A stretch of 64,000 nt of DNA from Miscanthus floridulus (taxonomy: Eukaryota > Streptophyta > Magnoliopsida > Poales > Poaceae), in NCBI RefSeq assembly GCF_019320115.1, contig NC_089587.1, positions 104,705,158 through 104,769,157 of the forward strand. The letters run 5' to 3'. The position numbers and the translations under genes were made by a program. The notes beneath the pieces were generated by a model. The model did not search any database. It saw only the letters and a program-made list of their open reading frames with translations, and was not told the DNA's origin. Shown here one piece after another: positions 47,697 to 58,715 of this stretch; position 1 is the stretch's first letter; each line of letters starts with the position of its first letter.

Positions 47697-50083
47697 ATGT
47701 CTCACGGAGATGGACCTCCTTCTATCTTTGAGGGAGATGATTTTCCTTATTGGAAAATTCGCATGGAGGCGTATCTAGAAGCTCTAGATGTTGGTATTCT
47801 TAGAGCCGCCTCACAAGGCTTCCCAAAACCTCAGGATGCTACTCACCTACAAGGCAATGAGGTGAATTAAGAGAGGTGGAATGCAAAGGCTAGAAACACC
47901 ATCTTTAGAGGTCTTTGCAAAGATGTGTTCAATCGGGTGAGGAACCACAAAGACGCCCATACACTATGGTCGGACGTTTGTGCGCTCCATGAGGGAACTA
48001 AGAGTCAGCGTGAGGAATGCTATTATCTTGTCATGAAAAAGCTCAACTCTTTTGAAATGCTTCCTAAAGAATGTGCTAATGAGATGTATTCATATTTGAA
48101 TGTTCTTATAGAGGAAATCAATGGGCTTGGACTCACTCAAATGCAACCATCCGATGTTGTAAGAAAGATCTTGAGTGTCCTCCCCATTGATAAATATGGG
48201 CATATTGTGACCGTGCTCCATCATGGTGATCTTTCCACCACTACACCGACACAAATCTTGGAAAAGATCAATGCTCATGAGATGTACATGCACATCACAC
48301 CACAAGATGGCTCATCCTCTACCAAGAAGAAAGATAAGGACTTAGCATTCAAAGCTAGCCAAGAGAAGGGCAAAGCAAGACTTGAGTATGAGAGCTCAAG
48401 TGATGATGAAGTTGATGATGAAAGTCTTGCTCTCATGGTGAAAAAGACCACCAAGATGCTAAGAAGCTCAACAAGAGTGGCATCAAGTTTGATGGCAAGA
48501 AGAAGAAGTTCTTCACTAGCTCTAGAAGAAAGCCAATCTCTGAGATTGATTGCTTCAATTGTGGAGAACTTGGTCATCTTGCACACCAATGCACTAAGCC
48601 CAAGAAAGACAAGTTCAAGAACAAGTACAAGGGCAAGAAAGATGACTCAAGTAATGAAGAAGAAGAGAAGAAGAAGAACAAGCCATACAAGAAGAGAGAT
48701 GGCAAGAAGAGGGACTTCCACAAGAAGAAGAAGAGTGGAAAGGCATACATTGTCGGTGATTGGCTCACGGACATTGATTCATCTAGTGTCTCATCCGATG
48801 ATGATAGTGACAACGAGAAGGTGGCCCCAATTGTTATCAACTCTTCATCATCTTCATCGCCACCACTGCCATCATCCTCTACACACCTATGCCTTATGGC
48901 CAAGGGTGAACGCAAGGTATCTAACAATGATGATAGTAGTGATGATGAGCATGCTAGTGATGATGATAGCGATAGTGATGATGATGAATATAAATCACCT
49001 TCTTATAATGATCTTGCTAGATTGCTAAAATAATACACTAAGATCATTATAAAAACTAGAGCTAAAAATGAAAAGCTAGAAGCTAAAAATGACACTCTTT
49101 TAGCCAAATGTGATATAGCGGAAAAGGCTAGTGTTGAGCTTAAAGAAGCAAATGATGCTATATCATCCAAACTCAAGGAGCTCAAATCTTCTAAGAAAGA
49201 GCTTAAAGAAAAATATGATAAACTTGAGAGGACACATAATGAGCTCATCACTAGCCACAACAAGCTAAGAGAAGAATATACTACTCTTAAGGTTAATCAT
49301 GATAATCTTGTTATTGCTCAAGAATTCTTATCCAATGAGCCACATGATGCTACTAACGATGTTGTTAAGATTGATATAGCTACATCATGTGATGACTTGA
49401 TTATTGAGAGCATTGAGCAAAGTTCTAGTAGCAAGGGCAAGCAAGTGGTTGAGGCCGATGATAATGATGAGTTTGTCAAGCTCAAGAATGACAATGTAAA
49501 GCTCAAAAAAGATCTTGAAGAGATCAAAAGCCACAACACCATTGCGCTAGAAACTCTTGATCATAATGGTGAGTTGATGCTTGAAAATGAGAAGCTCAAA
49601 GAAGAAAACACGAAGCTCAAGGAAGAGAAGAATAATGATGCTCTTAAGGAAGAAAACAAGAAGCTTAAGTTGGAGAAAGAGCATCTTAAGATTGGATTGA
49701 GCAAGTTCACTAGAGGCAAGCATCTTCAAAGTGAGCTACTAATGAACACTATCATGAAGATAGATAGAAGTGGCATTGGGTACTTGGCAAACCAAGAAAA
49801 GAATGCTCAAGCTCAACAAAAACATAAGTCCAAGCCAAAGCCAAAGCCAAAGAGATATTTTGAGTGTGGACAAGAAGGCCACTTTGCTTATGAGTGCCAA
49901 ACTCCACCACCACAACCCTTGCCCAAGCATGCTAGACCTTTTGCCTTCAATGCTCACTACATGCTTAGAAAGGATTCTAGTGGAAAGATGAAAGTAATGT
50001 TCTTAGGACCTTCCAACAAAAATAGGCCTAAGAAAATTTGGGTTGCAAAGTCACTTATTGAGAAGGTGAAGGACCCTCAATAA
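47697..50083 (+). pseudogene. E4 gag, frameshifted
   Basis: Start at 47697 (MSHGDGPPSIFEGDDF). The gag core runs to about 48300 (LWSDVCALHEGTKSQREECY, EINGLGLTQMQPSDVVRKIL). A frameshift near 48470 is followed by a zinc knuckle CFNCGELGHLAHQC (about 48551), a Lys-rich linker, Ser/Asp-rich acid stretches, a long Lys/Glu/Leu coiled coil (49040-49700) and a second knuckle (about 49857) whose first Cys is Tyr. Stops lie at about 47868 (TAA) and 49031 (TAA). Size (about 790 codons) and the coiled coil between two knuckles are Sirevirus-like. It would have formed the particle that packages the RNA. Confidence 0.88.
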
Positions 50084-50104
50084 GTTTGGATTCCTAAAGC
50101 TTGA

Positions 50105-53100
50105 TCTCTTGTGTGTAGGTGAACTACAAGACCAGTGGAAGTCATTAGGTTATTGATAGTGGTTGCACACAATATATGACCGGTGATCCTCATATGTTCA
50201 CCTCACTAGATGAAGAATTAGATGGACAAGAAAGAATCACATTTAGAGATAACTCAAAGGGCAAGGTCAAAGGATTGGGCAAAGTGGCTATATCAAATGA
50301 TCATTCCATCTCCAATGTGCTATATGTTGCTTCATTGAATTTCAACTTGCTATCCGTTGGACAATTGTGTGATCTTGGCTTCCAATGCTTGTTTACCGAG
50401 AAGGAGGTTGTTGTATCTAAGAAGGATGATGATCATGTGATATTCAAAGGATTTAGATACAACAACCTATATCTAGTGGACTTCACCTCCAAAGATGCAA
50501 ACTTGAAGACATGCCTATTCACCAAAATAACACTTTGGTGGCTATGGCATAGAAGACTTGCTCATGTTGGGATGAGCTCACTCAAGAAGCTAATGAAGAA
50601 TGATTTGGTGAGAGGGTTGAAGGATGTGAAGTTTGAGAAGGACAAGCTTTGTAGTGCATGTCAAGCCGGCAAGTAAGTTGCAAATACTCATTCAACAAAA
50701 GCTTTCATGTCAACCGCAAGAGTGCTAGAACTTCTTCATATGGATTTATTTGGACCAACAACATACAAGAGTTTGGGAGGAAATCTTTATTGTCTTGTGA
50801 TTGTTGATGACTATTCAAGGTATATATGGGTATTCTTCCTTCATAACAAATCCGAAGTTGCATCTTGCTTTAAGAAGTTTGCCAAGAGAGCACAAAATGA
50901 ATTTGAAGTGAAGCTCAACAAGATAAGAAGTGACAATGGGAAGGAGTTTGACAACACAAATATAGAAGCTTATTATGATAAAGTTGGAATCAAATATGAG
51001 GTCTTCGCAACATATACTCCTCAACAAAATGGTGTAGTTGAGAGGAAGAACCGGACATTGATCACTCTTGCAAGAATAATGCTTGATGAGTACAACACCC
51101 TCGAAGCTCTATGGGCGGAAGCAATCAACACCGCATGTTATGCATCAAACCATCTATTTCTTCAAAAGTTCCTTGGCAAGGCACCTGCTGAATTGCTCAA
51201 TGGGAAGAAGCTGGACATCTCCTTCTTTAGGGTGTTTGGTTGCAAATGCTACATCTACAAGAAGCGGCAACACCTAGGAAAGTTTCAAAGACGTTGTGAT
51301 ATTGGTTTTTTTGTTGGTTACTCATCAAAGTCCAAAGCATATAGAGTATTTAATCATGTCACTGGCTTGGTTGAAGAAACATATGATGTGGAATTTGATG
51401 AATCTAACGGCTCCCAAGGAGCACATGAGAATCTTGATGATGTAGGTGATGAACCATTGAGGGAGGCTATGAAGAACATTTCGGTTGGAGACATTAAGCC
51501 TAAAGATGATGAAGATGATGTACAAGTAATTGATCCACCATCTTCATCAAGTGTGCCACAAGATGGTGAAAAAAATGGAAGAGTAGAAAATGAAGACACT
51601 CATGTCTCCCATGAACAAATGGTGGTACAAGCACAAGATATTGATGCTCCACAACCTCCCCCTCAAGTGGTCAATAGAAGAAATACACCTCTACTACAAG
51701 ATCATCCACAAGATCTTATCATAAGGAGTCCATCAAAGGGTGTAATGACTCACTCATAAAAGCTTGCTTCATTTATTGCTCATCACTCTTTTGTCTCTTG
51801 CTTTGAGCCTACTAAGGTAGAAGAAGCTCTTCAACATCCAGATTGGATAAATGCAATGCATGAAGAGTTGAACAACTTCACCCGCAATGAAGTTTGGACT
51901 CTTGAAGAGCGGCCAAAAGTGCAAGAGTCATTGGAACAAAGTGGGTGTTCTGAAACAAGCAAGATGATCAAGGCGTTGTTGTGAGGAACAAGGAAAGACT
52001 AGTAGCAAAGGGGTTCTCTCATGTTGAAGGTTTAGATTTTGGAGACCTTTGCACCGGTTGCAAGACTAGAAGCCATTCGTATCCTTCTTGCATATGCATC
52101 ACATCATGAAATAAAACTTTATCAAATGGATGTGAAAAGTGCATTTTTAAATGGCTTTATTAATAAACTAGTCTATGTTGATCAACCTCCTGGGTTTGAA
52201 GACCCTAGATATCCTAATCATGTTTATAGGTTGTCCAAGGCATTATATGGGCTTAAGCAAGCCCCAAGAGCTTGGTATGAGCGCCTTCGGGACTTCCTCA
52301 TTGAGAAGGGCTTCACCATTGGGAAGGTTGACACCACACTATTCACCAAGAAGCTTGATTGACATATCTTTATTTGTCAAGTGTATGTTGATGATATCAT
52401 CTTTGGATCATCAAATGAAGATTCTTGCAAAGAGTTTGGTGAATTGATGTCGAAGGAGTTCGAGATGTCAATGATTGGAGAGCTTACATTCTTTCTTGGT
52501 TTTCAAGTCGAGCAAATGAGAGAAGGGATCTTCATCTCTCAAGAGAAATATACAAATGATCTTCTCAAGAGATTCAAGATGGATGAATGTAAGCCAATCA
52601 AGACACCAATGCCAACTAATGGACATCTTGACCTAGATAAGGGAGGTAACTCGGTTGATCAAACTCTCTACCGCTCTATGATTGGTAGCTTGTTATATTT
52701 GACTGCATCTAGGCCCAACATCATGTTTAGTGTGTGTATGTGTGCTAGATTTCAAGCTAATCCTAAGAAAACTCATTTGATTGTCGTAAAAAGAATCCTT
52801 AGGTATCTTAAGCACACACCAAGCATTGGCCTTTGGTATCCTAAAGGAGCTATATTTGAATTAGTTGGCTATTCCGATTCGGATTATGCCGGTTGCAAAG
52901 TTGATAGAAAGAGCATATCCAGAGGGTGCCATTTGCTTGGTAGATCACTTGTGTCTTGGTCCTCCAAGAAACAAAATAGTGTGGCTTTGTCCACCGCCAA
53001 AGTGGAATACATTGCCACGGGTGCTTGTTGTGCACAAATACTTTACATGAAAAAAACTTTGCTAGACTATGGAGTAGTTCTAGAAAAGGTACCCCTTTTG

Positions 53101-53343
53101 TGTGACAATGAAAGTGCGGTAAAACTTGCAAATAATCCGGTTCAACACTCTCACACAAAGTACATAGATATCCTCTATCACTTTCTTAGAGATCATGTTG
53201 CAAAGAATGATATATCACTAGAAGGTGTAAGGACCGAGGATCAATTGGCGGATATCTTCACCAAACCGCTAGATGAGGCAACATTTTGTAGATTGCGGAA
53301 TGAGCTCAATGTGCTTGATTTTAGTAACTTCACTAAAAATTGA
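50105..53343 (+). pseudogene. E4 pol: protease, integrase, RT, RNase H
   Basis: Protease site IDSGCTQYMTG at about 50152. Integrase: LWHRRLAHVGMSSLKKL, CSACQAGK, then a stop, then catalytic HMDLFGP, IRSDNGKEFDN and PQQNGVVERKNR (50737-51056), with a C-terminal extension to 51759. RT: a broken start near 51780-52040, DVKSAFLNGFINKLVY, LSKALYGLKQAPRAW and YVDDIIFGSS (52381). RNase H: KKQNSVALSTAKVEY, LLCDNESAVKLANN and ADIFTKPLDE, ending at 53343. Several stops and small indels near 51930 disable it, but every catalytic motif can still be read, so it is a fairly young copy. Confidence 0.9.
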
Positions 53344-54840
53344 GCTTGTGTTGTCCCTTGCATTGCATTGTAATATATAACATGTTTAATGTTTTGTAAT
53401 GCATATAGGGCTTGTCTAACATGGTTAAGATAACCACCGAAAAGCATGTGAAGAAGCTTAACCTTGGATCAAACTTGACAAGCAACTAGATTTACTTTCA
53501 AGTATTGCATTGCATATGTATGAATGTTGTTTTGTTGTTTATCTTCAATTACCCTCTTATTGCCTATCTTCTTAAAAAGAATTATAGCCTAAGGCAAAAT
53601 ATTTTGAAAAACTTGAGGGTTTGAGAGAGGTCACTCACATCAGTCCCAATTGGTGCTTATTTGGATCTTATTTGAGTTGGGACTTGATTGGGAACAGGCA
53701 GCACGAAGGACTTTGAAGATTTGCTGAAGAAAGAGTGACCGGATGCTGCACCAGACTCTAGAGTCCAGCGTCCAGTCAGTTCACAGGAGGTGAACTTGCT
53801 GCGAAGGAGTGACCGGACTCTGCATTTCAGCGTCTGGTCGTGTAGAGAAGACGAAGGCTGTATTGACTGAACTCTGGCTATGTCCGATCGGTGTCTACCG
53901 GACTTGTTCGGTCGCGATTCTAGAGGAATTAGACCTCTCTGGAATCGACCGGACACTGGGTGGCAGCGTCCGGTCACTGCCACCAGAGCGTCTAGTCAAT
54001 AGGAATTGTGCGGATTGCGAACTCTTTCTCTGTTTCCTATTTAGTCTCGTGGGGGCCCCTTTATAATCAAGCGTCGCCGTGACCCTTGCCCACATCAGCG
54101 CTGCAGCCAAGCCCTAGCCGCCAACATCGCCGCACCCTATGCATGCCTCCTCGCGCCACCGCAGTGCCTCCCTACACTCCCAAGCTGCCTCCCTGCGCTC
54201 CCGAGTAGCCTCTCCGTGCCACTGTAGCTCCCTGCACCTCCCTACGCTCTCGCACCGCCGCATGCCACTACAGCGCCGCCCTATGCCCACACGCCATCGT
54301 GCCCTGTCACATGCCACCCGCCACTCCTCATGCCGCCGTAGTCGCGCCCCTGCGCTGCTGTGCTGTGCCGCCCTAGCGCCACCATGCTGTGCTGCCCTAG
54401 TGCCTCTATGCCCACACACAGCCTCTCCAATGCCACCGGGCCTCTGCCCTAGCGCCACCTTTGCCATAGCAAAGTTCTAGGGCCATCATTGCATCGCTCG
54501 GCCTTCGCATCTCACCAACCAGTGAAACCTAGCCTCACCGATCCGGTGGTTCCCCGTTCGTACCTCTTCTCGCTGTTTTGCCGGTTCGTCGGGTAGCAAG
54601 CCCGTGTTTCAATTTCGTACCTAATTGCTTGCTCTATTAGGGTTTCATATCTCTAGATGAATAATTAAAATTATTTGTATATCCTATCTATTCCATCGTG
54701 CAATGAATTGGTGCCGTTGAGGTGTCAGTGGTAGTTGTCAGTTAACTCGAGGCCAAGCTCGCAAGCACGGAATGAGGCTAAGCCTCAGAAGTGACAGTTG
54801 ATCTTTGTCAGCGGTAGTTGATTCTTCTCAGTTCCATCAG
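53344..54840 (+). promoter_or_regulatory. Post-pol spacer with palindrome array and promoter-like site
   Basis: The arms GTGACCGGACTCTG and CAGCGTCCGGTCA recur at 53739-54000, as in the LTR. They are followed by CTTTATAATC (about 54059) and a C-rich leader (54070-54540, with AAGCCCTAGCCGCC), then TTAGGGTTTC and the ATG at 54841. The order array, TATA-like box, C-rich leader, ORF copies that of an LTR promoter, so a separate transcript for the extra ORF is possible. ORFs inside the C-rich leader are composition artefacts. Confidence 0.5.
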
Positions 54841-57051
54841 ATGGCTCGTACGAAGAATGTTGGAGGTGGTCCCGGTGATGAGGATCCGAGGCCCCCACCT
54901 CACCAGCCTATAGATCCAAAAGGCAAGGCGACAAAGAAGTTGGCAGTAAGAAAGTGCAAGTATCCAGATGCATAGACAACGAGAGACGTCGCTGTTGCAG
55001 AGGCTGCAAAGCATGCCGAGAGAGGAGGTGCTCGCAGCAGAGTCTGGATTGTAGATCAGCTTTCACCAGAAGCGAGGGCTTCACTTGAGCGAGTTGAGCG
55101 CCTTCATGGTGGTCTAGCTGGGACTCTCATGATTGGAGGACGGCGTGTTGCCATTGATGAGGGTCAGCCTTAGGGGGAGTCACAGCAACAGCCAAATGCA
55201 GTAGAGCAGACTTAAGAGGCACAGCCAGCACAGCAGACTCAGGATGCAGAGCTAGCACAGCAGACTCATGAGGGTGAGCAAGCCAAGCAGGCCGAGGAGA
55301 TAGAGCCAGCACCTCAGCCACAGTTATGCCACTCTGGTTGTACCCATGCTCCAGTTATGCCTAGGGAAGATACTCAGCGGAGGGGTTCTCGTCCACCGCC
55401 TCGACCACAGGGTTCGCCTCTAGTGACCCATCTTGACCTAAGGGTCGCCACAGCCAAGCAGGTGCAGTGGCTGAGATTCATGGACTTTGAGGTGTGGTTT
55501 CCACCCAAGAGGGATGAGAGAGCATTAAAGGGATTCTATACACCCTTGCAGGAGGATTTCTATAATGCATATCTTAACAGTGGAGCAGTATTCAGATCAC
55601 AGAGGGTGTGTAACATAGAGTCTATAGTAGCAGCAACTAGAGAGCACATTTGTCCGTATCTATCCTATTTACCAGGGCCGACAGATCTGATTGGACGGAT
55701 AGGCCTGTATGTTCCATCTTGGGTTTGATAGTTCTATGCTACTCTCTAGATTGACCCGTAGCATAGGTTTATACACTTTGCATTCGGAGGCAGAGACTAC
55801 CGTCTGACAAGCACTATGGTCAGGGAGATACTTAGGCTTCAGGAGTAGCCAGTCAGGCTTCATGAGGTTTGCTATGGATAGACCGCACCCCCCAGACACC
55901 CTCATGGTGGTATGGTGCCCCCTACGGACTTGGTTCATCACTATTTCATAGAGCCCTTTGGCGAGGGGTCGTGGAGGAACCCTAGTGATCTCACTCCCAC
56001 TGCTTGCGTGATTGAGGCTATCATGAGGAGGACATTACTTCTAAGGATGGGATATAGAGAGGGATTGACTCGTATACAGCTATGGCTTCTCAACTCTCTG
56101 ATGTAGTAGACAGTTTTTGATATTTAGGATCTTCTTCTGTCAGAGATGGAGGACATTATAGCTGAGGGCTTCAGAGGTCACAGGCAGCTACCCTATGCTC
56201 ACTGGATCACATTCCTTATCCACAGAGCCATTACAGTTAGGCCACCTAAGATGCTAGCTGAGTGTAGTGGTGCCACTATAGAGTTTCCTGCTTATAACCT
56301 GACTCAGATGATCCGCCACAGTACACCATAGGCACCTAGTTAGCCGTGCCGTTGCCCAGAGGTGTGAGAGTCTATAGCCCAGTAGGATGACATTATTAGG
56401 GGTATTGCACCTATAGAGGAGGAGCAGCTTGCTTAACAGGAGGGGATGGTCGCGAGTGACCCCAGTGACAGTTCTGATGATGACTACTAGTCCATTCCTC
56501 AGATGCCTCCATGACGACATGATGCTGAGGCCGGTAGCTCTAGTTCAGTGTCACCTGCTCTGCAGACAGACCTCACTCTTCTTGATATACTTGAGCGAAT
56601 GAGGCAGGACCAGGCATGACAGGCTCAGGAGACAGCTGCTACATTTGCTCAGTTCTAGACTCGACAGAACGAGTTTCAGCGATAGTAGCTAGCTATTCAG
56701 CAGCAGCCGCAGGCTCTACAGCAGCAGTAGCAGGCCATGCATCAGCAGTAGATCCTCATGCAGCAGCAGCTTCTTAGATTCATGCAGCATGTAGTGACAG
56801 CAATTGGGGCCCCATAGCCACAGCCTTCACCCTAGATTGGTCAACCTGCCACCACTTCGATGACTCCAGCATTATAGCCTAGTGGGCTTTAGAGTTAGGG
56901 ATAGCCACCAGCACAGTATGATTCACCTACAGAGTAGGTGTCCTAGTGGTTCACTTCGCTAGTGATAGCCCCGCAGTTCACACCTCTTCAGACAGGCTTC
57001 ACACCGGCTCAGACGTCATCGCTGCTAGTGCCAGACACTTCAGTCTCTAGG
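54841..57051 (+). pseudogene. E4 extra (post-pol) ORF, 737 codons, cut by E5
   Basis: A single frame over 2.2 kb without any shift, starting MARTKNVGGGPGDEDP. Features in order: a basic N-terminus (KGKATKKLAVRKCKYPD), repeats rich in AQQT/Gln, LRFMDFEVWFPPKRDERALK, LQEDFYNAYLNSGAVFRSQR, FIHFAFGGRDYRLTSTMVRE, LTRIQLWLLNSLM, an acidic segment, then a CAG-repeat glutamine tract (about 56690-56800). I count about 27 TAG, 4 TGA and 2 TAA stops. No membrane helix is visible. The ORF is also kept in E1. Function unknown: perhaps a gag-like or DNA-binding accessory protein. Confidence 0.75.
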
Positions 57052-57330
57052 TGTCGGGGACCTAATACCGGGGTACCCCAGAAGGTGGAGCCAATAACCA
57101 CCGAACATTAAAAACTTCTGGATGCATAAGTGCGCTATTTTGTCTCTTGTTCGAATGACAGGAGTTTGGTTCCGCCTCGCCCGACGCCTTTTGAGATAGC
57201 TCTACCTCTCCCAAGGGCTCAGGGTTAGTCTCCGTCTCGCCCGATGCCTTTGGGGCGGGCTCGGTCTCGCCCGAGGGTCGAGGGATAGACTCTGACTCGC
57301 CCAACGCCTTTGGGTGGCTCTGCCTCGCCC
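57052..57330 (+). repeat. E5 5' LTR, first 279 bases
   Basis: Matches 62630-62907 with few changes, then stops abruptly after CTGCCTCGCCC. The rest of the LTR, primer site, gag and pol are deleted. Confidence 0.85.
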
Positions 57331-58715
57331 CCACCATACACTTGAAACTAAGGATGCAAAATACGGGCATAAAACTTTGAGTAAAAACTGGACGAACTAG
57401 CAGACCCTACGCCTCGGTAGCTACGGTGTTTCTATTCGCCAGAAAAATCTTGCTCAAACGCCCCTCGCGTCTCCAGCTTCAACGTCTGCCTTCTCAAAAA
57501 GGGTTTGGAGGGGTCTGCCTACAGAATCTCCCCCAAAGGAGAGGCTATCAGGTTGCCCAAGTTAATTAAACAGCTCGAAATGTCACCGAGATACGAAAAA
57601 CAAAGAATAGCGATTCTTATGTAGATTACTTCCAACCTCATTGTGAAACATCAGGGTCTGAACCCCGCATGGACACATCGGGTATGAACTTTTCGTCACT
57701 CATACCACCAAGGTAACGTTACCGACCCCCCTTTCATTTCAATTATATTATACATATGCAAAACACCCCGACGCTTCGTGTCGCACCACGAAACGGCCAT
57801 CGCCTCATTCGATATAGGCGGCCATAGGCCAAGGTTTGAAGGTCGGCCCGTGAAGGGCTTGAGGCCGCCTCATGCCAAACAGAGCCAGGGAGAAATAACT
57901 GAGACAAGCCCTAGTAGCCCTGCCCGACCCCGCTCAGAAGCGGATAGGGACATCTCAACCTTTTCTCGTTCGATTCTAACCCCGAGCCAAACCCACAGAA
58001 TCTCCATCGAGGAGAGGCCATCGGGCCCCCTGAGCCTATCGAATGGCTCGGGCATCTACCGAGAGGCAGGTTAAGAAATTGTGGAGTGCCACCAGAGGGC
58101 TCTGCCAACCCCATCAGCAAATGATGGACCTGGATTCCACACAAACGTACCCGTTAGTGAGCTCATTGAGCGCAATACTCAAGCCGTCGAGGCAAGTGTC
58201 GTTTACTCAGCCCCTTCGATTACGAAAGTCGAGGACAGGGTAACACGCAAATTACGGCCGACCCCTATCAGACCCTAACAAGGCCTGGGGGCTCGAGCCA
58301 ATCAATACAGGGACATAGGTTCAAAGGCCCCACCTTGTCAAGCCCATAGAGTCCCTGGTTGAGGATTTCTGTTGGAAGACAGGGTGGGGAATATTGTAAT
58401 GACATCCAAGCACTTCGTCGACCCTGTCACCAAAACCACAGTTCCGATCTCCAGTAACCCCCGACCCCAGCAAATGCAGGGGGTCGGACCTTACTCGGGG
58501 GCTAGTTAAGGTACAGCTACCTCCTTTCTTTCTTTCGAAACAATCTCCTCACATCAAGACCAGCGGCAAGATTCGGGAGAACAGATTGGTAAGATCGCAA
58601 AAAATCAAACAAAACGGAATTACGACGCAAAATCATGAAACCGCGTCCAGACTCAAAAAATACCGACACTTGTCCACATATTACATATAAGTTGTTCTCA
58701 AAATTGTTCGACTAA
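57331..58715. other. E5 internal region, noncoding
   Basis: Sequence between the LTR stub and the antisense gene. It holds purine-rich and CTCGGGGGCTAG-type motifs (about 58493-58505) but no convincing ORF. On the minus strand it would be 3' of the antisense gene, so it may contain its 3' UTR. Confidence 0.55.

Larger units (their letters stand above)
46031..57051 (+). mobile_element. E4: Sirevirus-like Ty1/copia element with post-pol ORF
   Basis: Plus-strand element inserted in E3. Order: 5' LTR 46031-47643, primer site, gag, protease, integrase, RT, RNase H, a 1.5 kb spacer, then an extra ORF that is cut at 57051 by E5. The 3' LTR lies outside the window. The large gag with coiled coil and zinc knuckles, the primer site and the LTR palindromes fit the Sirevirus group. 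Confidence 0.9.

Noticed and set aside
48275..48927. Minus-strand Ser/Leu-rich ORFs opposite gag
   Set aside because: Shadows of the Lys/Asp/Ser-rich gag region on the plus strand.
48821..49033. Separate acidic Ser/Asp-rich protein
   Set aside because: It is part of the E4 gag frame after the frameshift near 48470, not an independent gene.
54114..54480. ORFs of 113 and 117 codons on opposite strands
   Set aside because: C-rich leader before the E4 extra ORF; low-complexity CGCC/CACC content creates open frames on both strands.
54841..57051. TAG read as glutamine (recoded stop) in the extra ORF
   Set aside because: CAG codons occur side by side with TAG, TGA and TAA also appear, and the same pattern affects unrelated elements. 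Decay at methylated cytosines in a plant explains it without any recoding.
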